64,000 nt of DNA from Poa pratensis (Eukaryota > Streptophyta > Magnoliopsida > Poales > Poaceae): contig CAMZMU010000081.1 of the NCBI GenBank assembly GCA_947311845.1, forward strand, positions 1,580,646 through 1,644,645, read 5' to 3'. The translations under genes and the position numbers were made by a program. Below, one piece after another: positions 43,940 through 54,104 of the stretch. The first letter of the stretch is position 1. Each line of letters opens with the position of its first letter. The notes under the pieces are model-generated. The model was not told the DNA's origin, ran no database searches, and saw only the letters and a program-made list of their open reading frames with translations.

Positions 43940-44519
43940 TATTTATCACAAACGGATTGGGGCTGTCCGTCATGTCCACGCGGACAGAGGGCACGGCCCA
44001 ACGACGCACTCCAAACGGACAGGGGCCACGGACATTTCCGTTTCACCCCATTTTGAGCCTAAATTTGGGTTGGCTTTGGAGTCGAGCAGGCAGTGTCTAC
44101 TCCGTCCCTTGTCCTTCCCGTGCCCTCGGGACAACGGCACATGCAAACTGTCTCCCTATCTTTTCTCCTCTCCCAGTTCAAACCCTCTCCAACCCCGTTT
44201 GTGCCGCCGCCGAATCTCTAACAACCACCGATGGAGGACGCGTCGGCCACTGCAGTCTTGCCCAAACCAAAGAGGGAGCTCACGTCGGCGCAACTAGTTT
44301 TCGAAACACCAAGAGGCGAGGCCGCAGAGGCAAGGTTAAGGCCGGGTTGGCTGAAGCCGAAGCCGCAGCGATCGCCCTTGAACGTCGTGCCGCCGTCGTC
44401 ATCTTTTAGGCCCATGCCAACGCCCTCCCGCGATCGTCGTCGCCCATGCTATGCTCCTGCTCAAGGTGGAGGCGCTGGACGCCGCTCTGGCGAACGCCGA
44501 CCCTTTAGGCCCCGCGTTA
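43940..44519 (+). mobile_element. truncated TIR-type element related to the 17480 element, with ORF remnant
   Basis: GGGCTGTCCGTCATGTCCAC, CGCACTCCAAACGGACAGGG and CCTAAATTTGGGTTGGC resemble the subterminal region of the 17480-19062 element (CCGTTTG, CCCAAATTTGAGCC). A frame from ATG 44231 reads MEDASATAVLPKPKRELTSA, then shifts to KAGLAEAEAAAIALERRAAV. This basic, Ala/Glu-rich helical protein is of a type common in wheat repeats. The copy is cut off at 44520 by LTR-like sequence. Confidence 0.45.
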
Positions 44520-45614
44520 GTGATGACCCACAAGTATAGGGGATCTATCGTAGTACTTTCGATAAATAAGAGTGTCGAACCCAACGAGGAGCAGAATGTG
44601 CTGGCTTGTAGTTTCGCGCAAGGTTTCACTGCAAATACTAACAGACAAGTTTTTATGGGGTTTTGTAATAATAAATAAAGTGCGAGTAAATAAAAGAGAG
44701 CAATAATAATTGCAGCAAGTGGCCCAATCCTTTTTAGCACAAAGGACAAGCCGGTGGTGTTACTTATGATGGCTAAAACGTTCTTGCGGACACACGGGAA
44801 TTATGTCAAGTCACTTTCGATTCATACTGCTAATTAATGTTTAATGTTTTGATAAGTGTTGTGTGGGTGAACCTATGCTAATGCACCGCCCTTACTTGGA
44901 CCAGTACATACTTGTGATTAAACCTCCCTACAAGCATCCGCAAATGCAAGGAAGTATTTAAGAATTAACAAAACACAACCTTAAACTCTGAGATCTACAC
45001 TCCCTTGTGCATCAATTTACCGGCGGGGGTTTAGGTTTCTGTCTGTCCCGCAACCACCGCGCAAGCAAACTAAATACACAATGCATTCCCCTAAGCCCAT
45101 AAAGGTGAAGTTTTATGTTGTGGACGTTCACACAACACCATTAGAAGAATAACACAACAAATTAAATATCAAACTATTAAATACTACTCAGCATAATTCC
45201 ACTACTAGCAACAAGATTTCTCCCATGTCCTCAAGAACTAAACGAACTACTCACGAGACATCATATGGATCATGATCAGAGGTGATAAATGTATGAATAA
45301 CAATCTGGACATAAAAGTAATTCACCGATAAAACTCAATAGCATCAACTACAAACAGCAATCAACACCGGAAAAGTAATCCCAATAAACTACACAAGGAG
45401 GAACCCTAGATGTCTCAGCGGAACGGAGTGGAGCGGCGGGGATGATGGTGCTGGTGATGAGGATGATGGTGATGATGACCCCGACCGGTGTGATGGTGAT
45501 GACGATTTCCCCTCCCGGAGGGAATTTCCCCGACAGTTTTTTGCCTGCTGGAGAGCTCTTTCTTCTGTGTCTCGGTTCTGCCCGAGACAGCGGCGGAAAA
45601 AAAATGCGAAGTCT
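44520..45614 (-). repeat. LTR-like repeat fragment
   Basis: Starts TGATGACCCACAAGTATAGG and continues as AT-rich sequence without ORFs, ending in GAT/GGT trinucleotide-rich DNA (45440-45510) and GTTCTGCCCGAGACAGCGGC. I recognise the opening as a widespread Triticeae LTR-type repeat. The TGATGA... start is like the plus-strand start of the LTR at 49191. The other end and a partner LTR are absent. Strand is inferred by analogy with 49191. Confidence 0.45.
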
Positions 45615-46706
45615 TGAAAGGATCGTATGACACCTAGAGGGGGGGGGGGGGGTGAATAGGTGCTACTTCAAATTTTAGTACTTTTTCAATTTAGACTTGA
45701 TACATAAGATAAATTCTCTAGATATGCAACTACGGTGAATTTACCTATATGACAAGCTAGCAACTAAACAAGATACACGAAGTAAAGACGGTAAACAAGG
45801 ATAGAGGTAACCGAAGTGTGAGCACGCGGAGACACGGATGTATTCCCGAGTTCCTCATTTTTAGGGGAGTACGTCTCGTTGGAGAGGTGTGAGCTACCAC
45901 AAAGGTCACAACTCAACAGCCACAAAGGCTTCACCTTCTTCTCCGATGAACCGCACCACAAAGGTTTGGTTCACCTTCAACTATCGGAAACCTTCAAGGC
46001 GGAGTCCGGAGCCTTTACAACAACGATCCGTGGCACAACCCACAAAGGATTGGGGGCTCCCGAACAGCTACAATCTATCACAAAGACAATCAAGTAAGTA
46101 CAACAATGAGCTAGGTTTTCCCAAAGTAAATCCTAGGAAAGGGTCCCTCAAGTGAATGAGGGGTAAATGTAAATCCGCTTGGTGAAGATGTAGATCCGGG
46201 CCTTCTCCTTCAATCCTCCAAAGATCAATGAGTTTGGGTGGAGGGATTGGGAGATCTAGATGTTTCTTGAGCTTGCAATAATGGCGTCTTGAAGTTTGGG
46301 CGAGCTAGCTATCCCAAGGTAGGTGGAGGAGCATTTATAGCTCCTCCCAAAAAGGTGGCCATTGAAGAAAACTGGGAGGCCGGCCTGGAACCGGCCTGGG
46401 GGCCGGCCTCACGTCCTGCCTCAATGCACCCAGGGAAGCCGGCCTGGTGGCCGGCCACCCTGCCGAGCCAGCCGGCCTGGAGCCCGGCCTAGCCGGCCTG
46501 GGGGCCGGTTGCCCTGCCGAGCCAGCCGGCCTGGGGGCTGGCTTCCCAGGGTTTTCAACACCACGGCGCTTTCGGACAATTTCTTTCTTCTTTTTGTATT
46601 CCTATAAATCTTAATATTTCCTGAAAGCACTTATCATCATATTAAAATATCACCAGTGTTGTTATCTAACACACAAAACTCATAGGGGCAAATAAATGTC
46701 CTTTCA
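45615..46706 (-). repeat. 3' LTR (1092 bp) of the minus-strand element
   Basis: The termini form an 8-bp inverted repeat, TGAAAGGA at 45615 and TCCTTTCA ending at 46706. It contains a 14-base G run near 45640 and a GC-rich block of GCCGGCCTGG(G) repeats at 46375-46540. The element's single LTR copy is in the window, so its length is set from the terminal repeats only. Confidence 0.7.
46380..46545. repeat. GCCGGCCTGG repeat cluster in LTR
   Basis: Degenerate tandem copies of GGCCGGCCT(G/C)GGGGCC and CTGCCGAGCCAGCCGGCCTGG fill 46380-46545, alternating with GGTGGCCGGCCACC. The cluster can form strong GC hairpins, in a position equivalent to the palindrome array in the young gypsy LTR. Confidence 0.75.
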
Positions 46707-46725
46707 ATCCCCCCCCCCCTTTTTG
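46707..46725 (-). promoter_or_regulatory. polypurine tract of the minus-strand LTR element
   Basis: On the - strand CACCAAAAAGGGGGGGGGGG followed by AT runs straight into TGAAAGGACA, the LTR start. It fixes the orientation of the element. Confidence 0.75.
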
Positions 46726-47246
46726 GTGTTAGATGACAACACTAGGATTTGCAATAAAGTATCCACAATAGATCATGTTCTTAACAAAATGAAAGAGGCT
46801 CCCCCTAAACGTGTGCATATGATTTGTTTGCCTTGGAATGCAAGAACACACATAAGGAGGGAACCAATTCCAACAGGATATAATCAACATGATATAAGAA
46901 CAACACAATGAGACATATTCATCTATGTTAAGATTTTGAGATGATGATCATACCTTGTGCTAAGAGATGTCGACAATTATACCAAAGCACAATATCATGT
47001 TGACTCAAACATAGATAAATCCATCCGAATACCGAAATCCATAGTCTCATACAATAATTAACCATCTCATACAATAGTGATAACCAAGTTCCATGAACAT
47101 CGACCAAATAGAGTTCAACTAAAAACGATACAATGCAAATAAAAACACAAATGTATGGAATGCATGGATGCAAATCCTCGGATAAATCTCTCCCCCTTTG
47201 GCATCAAGACACCAAAAAGGAGAAAGTAAAGTGAGAGCCCATGAGA

Positions 47247-48480
47247 TCACTCGTCTTCATACTCGTCCTCATCATCATCATCTTCACCATCATCATCATC
47301 ATCATCATTGGTGCCACCAAAAGCTTGACCGGAGCTTGATGCCAATAGGGAGCAAGAGAGGAAGCATCGTCGCCGAACCAATAGGTGTACTTGGAATTGT
47401 AAGTATTCTCCGAGACTCGGCTGAGCTTGAGCAAGAAGGCAAGGGAAACTCAAGTTTCTTCATGATCTCCCTTTGATTGCGGTTATAATACTTTTGCTTG
47501 CGATATGCCTTGAAGTCCCTGGATTGCTTGTCCGCAAAGAAGCAATTCATTTTCTTGAAAACATCCATGATGCCGTGCTTCTTCTTGGAGGCCTCAACAT
47601 GAGCTTCTTCCTCAACATGAGTTTCAGGAGCGCCAGATCTAGCACGCTTCTCTTGAGAAGGGATGACCGCATCCGGGGGGGGCGAGATGGCAATGCATGC
47701 AGTGTAGGCGTAAACAAGGCATGTGCATAGGCATTGAGCGAGGTCGTAGCCAACTTGAGTTCAAAGAGCTTCTGAAGATACGGACCATAAATTGGAACCC
47801 TGGACTCAAGAACCACGGATTGCATCTCTTGCCACATGTAATCAAGAACATCTATTTTCTTCTTCCTCTCCTTTGTGGTAAGAATGTGGTGAAGAACATT
47901 GCCCATGTACATACGAGCCAAACCCTTTTCTCCAAACTTAACGGCAATAGTGTTCCGGAGGATGAAATAAGTGGCTTTCCAATAAGGAGATATAAGATAC
48001 CTTGGGGATCTTAGCCAATAGTGCCCGACTCGGAGGGATAGCAATGATGGATCCCGGGAGAGGCTTTCATGAGGTTTTGCATGTGAATACGAACATAAGC
48101 CATGGGACATAGAGGTAGCTCCTCTATGCCAAAGAGAGCACCAAATTCAGCAAGAGAGGCTTCGCATTTGATATCGGCACTCATCCATGTCATGGTCCTC
48201 TTTCCTTTCCTAGAGAAATAAACTGTGGCATAGAATTCTTGAAGCAACTCAGGAGCATAAGGAGTATTCATCGGCATGAGATTAGTAATACTATGAAAAT
48301 CCATAACCTCCATCACCTCCGGCCATAATTCCCTTGCACTATCCACATTGAAGTAAAAGGTGGGAACATGAGAGTTCTTCTTAGGACTAATAAGTTGTTC
48401 AAACACTTGATGATGCACCTTGCAATAGAAACGGCTATCACTCGTGCAAGTAGGCTTGCCAAAAGCATAGGGATTGAAAA
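47247..48480 (-). pseudogene. gag-like protein of a non-autonomous LTR element, frameshifted
   Basis: From the CACTA insertion the - strand frame reads VIFNPYAFGKPTCTSDSRFY, then HHQVFEQLISPKKNSHVPTF, EFYATVYFSRKGKRTMTWMS and SLAEFGALFGIEELPLCP. I recognise this layout (NPYA..., then FYAT..F....RTMTWM) from a large class of plant 'putative transposon/retrotransposon protein' genes of non-autonomous LTR elements. After a shift near 48060 the frame 48110-47547 continues, with basic and helical segments. A further shift near 47440 leads to a very acidic tail (Asp/Glu run, 47247-47320). No enzyme motif is present; function unknown. Confidence 0.7.
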
Positions 48481-48499
48481 TCACACTAGTAGGAAAAGG

Positions 48500-48725
48500 C
48501 CTACCGCTGGCGGACGGAAATGGCCTACCGCTGGCGGGCGAGCGCCCGCCAGCGATCACTACGCCAGTGGTAATAATTACTGCTGGCGGCCGGCCGTCCG
48601 ACAGCGGTAAGCGCCCTTACCGCTGGCGGGCAGAAATTGCACCCACCAGCGGTATATGTCCAGCGCTGGCGGGCAAGCGTCAGCCAGCGGTAATCCAGCA
48701 CGGCTGCCAGTGGTATATTTTCTGG
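48500..48725. repeat. CACTA subterminal repeats (TACCGCTGGCGGGC and inverse)
   Basis: At least eight copies of (T)ACCGCTGGCGGGC or its complement GCCCGCCAGCGGT(A), in both orientations, lie within 225 bp: near 48508, 48530, 48545, 48580, 48605, 48620, 48640, 48665 and 48690. In CACTA elements such repeats are binding sites for the element's regulatory protein (TnpA-like). Confidence 0.85.
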
Positions 48726-48983
48726 GAATTTTTTTTCTGGAAAATCGTATTCCAGCATTATATACAGTATAAATACAGTAAATTTACGTACAGGCGCCAA
48801 ATAAACAACATAAATATAGACAAGACCACATACAAATGATCAAAGTGTCATACACAGATACTTTAGTTCATCACACATGCATTACAAACCTAAAACAACA
48901 TGAACTTAAGCTTAAACTTCGATAGGCTAAACAACATGCATTAGTTCATCACTTAAGCTAACTTGAAATTAACCTAAAACTAC

Positions 48984-49190
48984 TCAAGGTCCCCAGCATG
49001 AACTCAAGTCGGACGATGAGTCCGAGCTATCATCCCAGAAGCTCGACGCGAAGTCCGAATCATCGCCGGTCTTCTCGCACGGCGGCGTTGCAGTGGTGGG
49101 TCCAGCGTCGGAGCTCGCCTGCCTCTTCTTGTTTCTCGAGGCGTAGAAGTCCAGCTCCGCCTGCACCAGATCGGGGCGGTTGCGGCGCAG
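48984..49190 (-). pseudogene. AP2/ERF-like ORF, C-terminal part (after insertion)
   Basis: The frame continues from the part at 63948-63619 once the insertion and one copy of CGCAG are ignored. It reads RRNRPDLVQAELDFYASRNK, is Ser/Asp-rich after that (DDSDFASSFWDDSSDSSSDL), and stops at 48986-48984. The acidic tail could act as an activation region (inference). The gene would be transcribed toward the CACTA end at 48484. Confidence 0.75.
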
Positions 49191-50743
49191 TGATGACGTG
49201 AAAGCACACGTTCGTTGGGAGACCCCAAGAGGAAGGTATGAAGCAGTGCAGCAAGTTTTCCCTCAGTAAGATACCAAGGTTATCAATCCAGTAGGAGTAA
49301 GAAATCACTTCTGAAGGTTGTCAGTGGCGCGCTGACGTGGAACCTGCACACAACACAATCAAACTACTTTGCCCAACGAAACAGTGAGGTTGTCAATCTC
49401 ACCGGCTTGCTGAAAACAAAGGATTAAACGTATGGTGTGGCAAATAGTGTTTAATTGCAGAGAATGAAAAGGAACAATGATTGCAGTTGGTTGTATTATC
49501 AGTGTAAAAGAATGGACCGGGGTCCACAGTTCACTAGTGGTGTCTCTCCATAAAAGATAACTAACATGCTGGGTGAACAAATTACGGCTGGGCAATTGAT
49601 AAAATATTGAGCGCATAACAATGCATATATATAACAAGATGACTACTATGATATTCAATTGGGCATTACAACATGATACATAGACCGTTATCCAACATCA
49701 TCTATGACTAATAATCCACCTTCAGGTTGACATCCGTGTTCCCCGTTGGTATTAAGTTGGAAGCAACAGATTATTGCATTAAGTAAAGTGCGTAATGTAA
49801 ACAATACAATTATCCTTAGACAAAGCATTGCTGTTTTACCCCTAGTGGCAACAGCACATCCACAACCTTAGAAGTCACTCTCCCAGATTACTGGAGACTG
49901 AACCCACTATCTAGCATAAATACTCCCGCTTGGAGTTAAAAGCATCTACTTGGCCAAAGCATCTACTAGAAACGGAGAGCATGCAAGATCATAAATAACA
50001 TATAAGATAGATTGATAATCAACTTGACATAGTATTCAATATTGATCGGATCCAGCAAACACAACATGTAGCATTACAATAATATGATCTTGATCATGAT
50101 AGGCAGCTCACAAGATCTAAACATGATAGCACAAGGAGGAGAGACAACCATCTAGCTACTGCTATGGACCCGTAGTCCAAGGATGAACTACTCACGCATC
50201 ACTTCGGGCAGGCATGGCGATGTAGAGCCCTCCGGTGAAGATTCCCCTCTCCGGCAGGGTGCCGGGAAGAGCTTCTGAACCCTCCCGAGCTAGGGTTGAC
50301 GACGGCGGCGTCTCTGGAGCTTTTCGTGGATAATGGCTCGGGTATTTAGGGTTTTCGCATCGGGGGGATTATATAGGCGAAAGGGCGGCGGCTGGAGGCA
50401 CCCGAGGGGGCCACACCACCCCACGGCGTGGCAGGAGGTGGGCCCCGCCGCCCCATGGTGTGGCTGCCTCCTAGGTCGTCTCCGTCTCTCCTTTGGACTC
50501 CGTGTACGTGTTGGAAAAATAGGAGGTCCTGTCGAAGTTTCGTCCAATTCCAAGAATATTTCCAGAACAGCTTTTCTGGAATACAAAAACAGCAGAAAAC
50601 AGGAACTGGCACTGTGGCATCTTGTTAATAGGTTAGTCCCAGAAAATGCATAAAAATGCTATGAAGTGTATATAAAACATGTAGCAATTGGTATAATATA
50701 AACATGGAACATCAGAAATTATAGATACGTTTGAGACGTATCA
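49191..50743 (-). repeat. 3' LTR (left copy, 1553 bp) of the 14.4-kb element
   Basis: Same ends as the right copy. It differs from it by roughly 45 substitutions plus small indels, such as a 3-base CAG near 49250 and a 6-base gap near 49885. GC-rich promoter-proximal part is near 50330-50500. Confidence 0.93.
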
Positions 50744-50762
50744 AGCATCCCCAAGCTTAGTT
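50744..50762 (-). promoter_or_regulatory. polypurine tract of the 14.4-kb element
   Basis: On the - strand AACTAAGCTTGGGGATGCT precedes the LTR start TGATACGTCTC. It confirms right-to-left orientation. Confidence 0.75.
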
Positions 50763-52694
50763 CTACTCGTCCTCGAGTAGGTAAAACGATAAAAACAAAA
50801 TAATTTCTGAGGTGACATGCTACCATCATAATCTTGATCAAATAGTATTGTAAAGCATATGTTATGAATGAAGTGATCTAGGTCAATGGTCTATAGTTTG
50901 CTAACAACTAGATAATGAGCAAACAACTGAATCATATAAGCAAAAAAAATCATGAATAGTACCTTCGAGACAAGCATCAAAAAGTTTTGCATAAGAGTTA
51001 ACTCATAAAGCAATAGATTCTAAGTAAAAGGTATTTAACCAACACAAAGGAAGATTTAAGGTTCAGCAATTGCTTTCAACTTTCAACATGTATATCTCAT
51101 GGATATTTGTCAACACAAAGCAATATAATAAGTACAATATACTAGCATATTAAAAATTGTTGCACCAAAGTTGACACTAGTGTTTGCTTCTGAGATAGAA
51201 AGAAGTAGGAAGACTGACTCAACATAAAAGTAAAAGAAAGGCCCTTCGCAGAGGGAAGCAGGGATTAAATCATGTGCTAGAGCTTTTTAAGTTTTTGAAA
51301 TCATATAGAGAGTAAAAATAAATTTTGGGAGGTGTTTGTTAATTGTCAACGAATCAGAAAATGGAAAAGTACAATATGACCCCTGCCAACCAGACTTTTA
51401 AGAGCGGCTCCCATGAAGGACGTTATTTCTGCCAGCAAGGCAGATCATCCCTCTTTCTCTTTTATTTACACATGCAGATATTTCACTGGTATCATTGCTT
51501 GTCTGATAAATCAAGACAAAAATGTGAAGAGAATTAAGCGGTTAAAGTTGTAATTAATTGGGACTGGGCACCCCATTTGCCAGCTCTTTTTGCAAAATTA
51601 ATGGATAAGCGGATGTATATGCCACTAGTCCGGTGGTAAAGTCTGTTTGACAGGTGACATAAAGACATCCACCCCGTCCTCATGAGCTTGGTAAACATTG
51701 ACACAAAAAGGAATAATAAAGTTTTGAATAGTTTAAAGGTAGCACATAAAAAATTTACTTGGAGTGGCAAGGAAATACCACATATAGGTAGTTATGGTGG
51801 ACACAAATGGCATGGATTTTGGCTCAAGGTTTTGGATGCTCGAGAAACATTCCCTCTCAGTACAGATTTAGGCTAGCAAGGTTATTTGAAGCAAACAGAG
51901 GATATCAACCGGTACAACAAGACTCATATGAAAACATATTGCAAGCATTATAAAACTCTATACTGTCTTCCTTGTTAACCAAACCCTTTTACTAGAAAAT
52001 ATCTAGACCTTAGAGATACCAATCATACAAACCAAATTTCAACAAGCTTTACGGTATTTCTCCACTAATAGGTTTTAACCACATGATACAAAAGCTTAAA
52101 CATGAACTACTTGATAACTCAAAACAATTGACAAGTATCAAATTATCCAAGACAGTGATCTACAAGAATATGTAAGCGTTTTTCATTATACCATCTACCA
52201 CATGCAGCATTTTTGTTCCAAACACAATTAACTTATTTCAACACAAACTCTCCAAATAATTATAAATAAAACAAAAGAGTACTTTATCTAAAAGAACTAA
52301 CAGCTCTGAACAAGAGATGCATGAAAAACAGGAGCTAAAAGCATAGCAGCAGCTAGACAAGAATACTCAACAAGTATAAGTGAAGAATAGGAGTATTCAC
52401 ATGAAAAAGCGGAGCGTGTCTCTCTCCCAAACAAGATTGCTAGGATCCAACAAGTTGATCTCAGAAAATAAAATAACCATGCGAAAATAAAAGCACACAT
52501 ACGCTCCAAGTAAAGCACATATGATGTGAAAGAATTAAAATATAGTTTCACTAGAGATGACCTGATAAGTTGCTGATGAAGAAGGGGATGCCTTGGGCAC
52601 CCCAAGATTAGACGCTTGAGTCTTCTTGAAATATGCTGGGGTGATCCATGGGAGCATCCCCAAGCTTAAGCTCTTCACTCTTCTTGATCACATT
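50763..52694 (-). other. non-coding internal region of the 14.4-kb element
   Basis: 1.9 kb of AT-rich sequence without recognisable ORFs. It ends at the ATATC target (52695-52699) of the nested element and resumes at 60046. Confidence 0.7.
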
Positions 52695-52699
52695 ATATC

Positions 52700-53654
52700 T
52701 GTCGTGTCTCAGGTGACGGACACCGGGAGTATATGATACCCCCTTTTTAGGTTCGGCACGGGGCGCGAAGGAGGCTGGAAGACGCCTTACCCGGGAGCAA
52801 GGACGCCAAGTTCTTCGTCGAGAGGGAGAGATCAAAAACACAGCAGGACACAAGGAGTTACCCAGGTTCAGGCCGCCTGGAGGCTAAAATCCCGACTCCT
52901 GCATGTATGGATTGAGAGGTTCATCATGGTGTGGTGTACAAGGGTGTTCTGGGGTGAACCCGGCAGAGTTTCGGCCGGAGGTAGACGAAGAGCAGATCCT
53001 GCCCTGGGGAGATCACCTCTCTCTCTACCTTCCGAACCCTAGTCTAGTCTTGCCTGAGCTCTAGCTTGCTTCTGTTCCTCCTCTTCCCTCGGTGCCATGG
53101 TCCTCCTTTTATAGGCTAAGGGGATCCGACATGGGCACGCGAGAGGTATGAGGGGTCTTGGCGGGAAAACCCCTCGGCGGTCCTTGGAGGAGACGTGGCA
53201 CTCTCTCCTCCAAGCATTCTGAGGAGGGCGGCGTGGTCGTCCGCCCTTGGAAAAGGTGGGACGGACAAAGCCTGCCGCCCCACCAACTGCGCTCGTGGCA
53301 ACGTCACCAGGGCGCGGCCTTCATCTTGGCGCCCAAGTCTTCCACCAGCTTCCGGCGAGCTGGCGATCTTATCCTCTCGGTGGTACGGATGGAGGACCCG
53401 GGGGGCGCCTGGCCTCCTGCCGGGCGCACGGACCCGCGGGTATCGCCTGGTTCTCCGGGCGAGGGGGTGACCCGGAAGGTCACCTGGTCCTTAGCCGCAG
53501 AGACTTGCTGTCGAACTTGTCGGGTGTCCTTGAGGCAGATGGGCTAACCCATCTGTTGTACTTGACTCCTTGCCTTGTCCATCTTCTTGGTGGGCCCCAG
53601 TGGAGGACCCACTTTGGCAGCATCAGGGGAACCCCATGTTCCACTGCTGCGACA
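52700..53654 (-). repeat. 3' LTR (left copy, 955 bp) of nested Tat-type element
   Basis: Starts TGTCGTGTCTCAGGTGACGG and ends CCACTGCTGCGACA; terminal repeats TGTCG/CGACA. A TTTTATAGGCTAAG A/T element lies near 53109. Confidence 0.93.
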
Positions 53655-53680
53655 GTAGCCCCCGGGCATGGTCCCGGCGG
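53655..53680 (-). promoter_or_regulatory. polypurine tract of nested Tat-type element
   Basis: On the - strand CCATGCCCGGGGGCTAC directly precedes TGTCGCAGCAG. Like the first Tat element's tract it is G-rich and ends in CTA(C) before the LTR. Confidence 0.7.
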
Positions 53681-54104
53681 CTCTTGCTTCAGTTGCTGCC
53701 GGGGCTATGGCCAAAGAGTTGGCCAAAGTGGGTACCCGGCGCCTTGCCTGCTTTGCCTGAGGCTCGCCAGGGCGAAGTAGAGACGAGCCCCCGAGCTTCT
53801 CTTGGACTTGGTCGCGGCGAACGTTGCGGTTCGCACGGACGGCCAACGTCTATCTTGAATCCAACGGGAGGGAGCGCTTGAAGCGGAACGCCCCCTCGAC
53901 CCCCGCGTCAGTCGGAGTAATGGGGCCGCGACGTGACGCGTGGGAAGCCTTATGAGTCACGCCTCGCAGTGCTGCGGCAGTTGTTCCCCAAATCTTCCGA
54001 AATCCCCAAGTCGCCGCCACCGGAATCCGACTCTTCTTCTTCGAGCGCCGCCCTCCTCCTCCGGCCGCCCGGACCTTACTTCAAAGTCTATTCCTCTGCT
54101 GCTC

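Larger units (their letters stand above)
45615..48480 (-). mobile_element. minus-strand LTR retrotransposon, apparently non-autonomous, 5' part split by CACTA
   Basis: An LTR at 45615-46706 has TGAAAGGA/TCCTTTCA ends. On the - strand a purine tract (AAAAAGGGGGGGGGGGAT) directly precedes TGAAAGGACA, so this is the 3' LTR of an element reading right to left. Its internal region (46707-48480) carries one gag-like ORF. The CACTA element interrupts that ORF at 48481-48484, and the rest must lie beyond the window end. No protease, RT or integrase is seen in the part present. Confidence 0.75.

Noticed and set aside
43801..44409. 202-codon + frame as a gene
   Set aside because: Crosses unrelated intergenic sequence and a decayed TIR-element ORF. 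Only the last part resembles a transposon protein.
45430..45520. GATGATGGTGAT-rich stretch as coding
   Set aside because: Frames on both strands are low-complexity and lie in LTR-like repeat DNA.
47260..47330. GAT/CAT trinucleotide run as a simple repeat only
   Set aside because: In the - frame it encodes the acidic end of the gag-like protein, so it is treated as part of that pseudogene.
48500..48725. CRISPR-like array
   Set aside because: The repeats occur in both orientations with irregular spacing next to a CACTA end; they are transposon subterminal repeats in a plant genome.
53158..53881. Overlapping + frames in the nested LTR (and the same at 59540-59947)
   Set aside because: They lie in both LTR copies, change frame between copies and have no domain.
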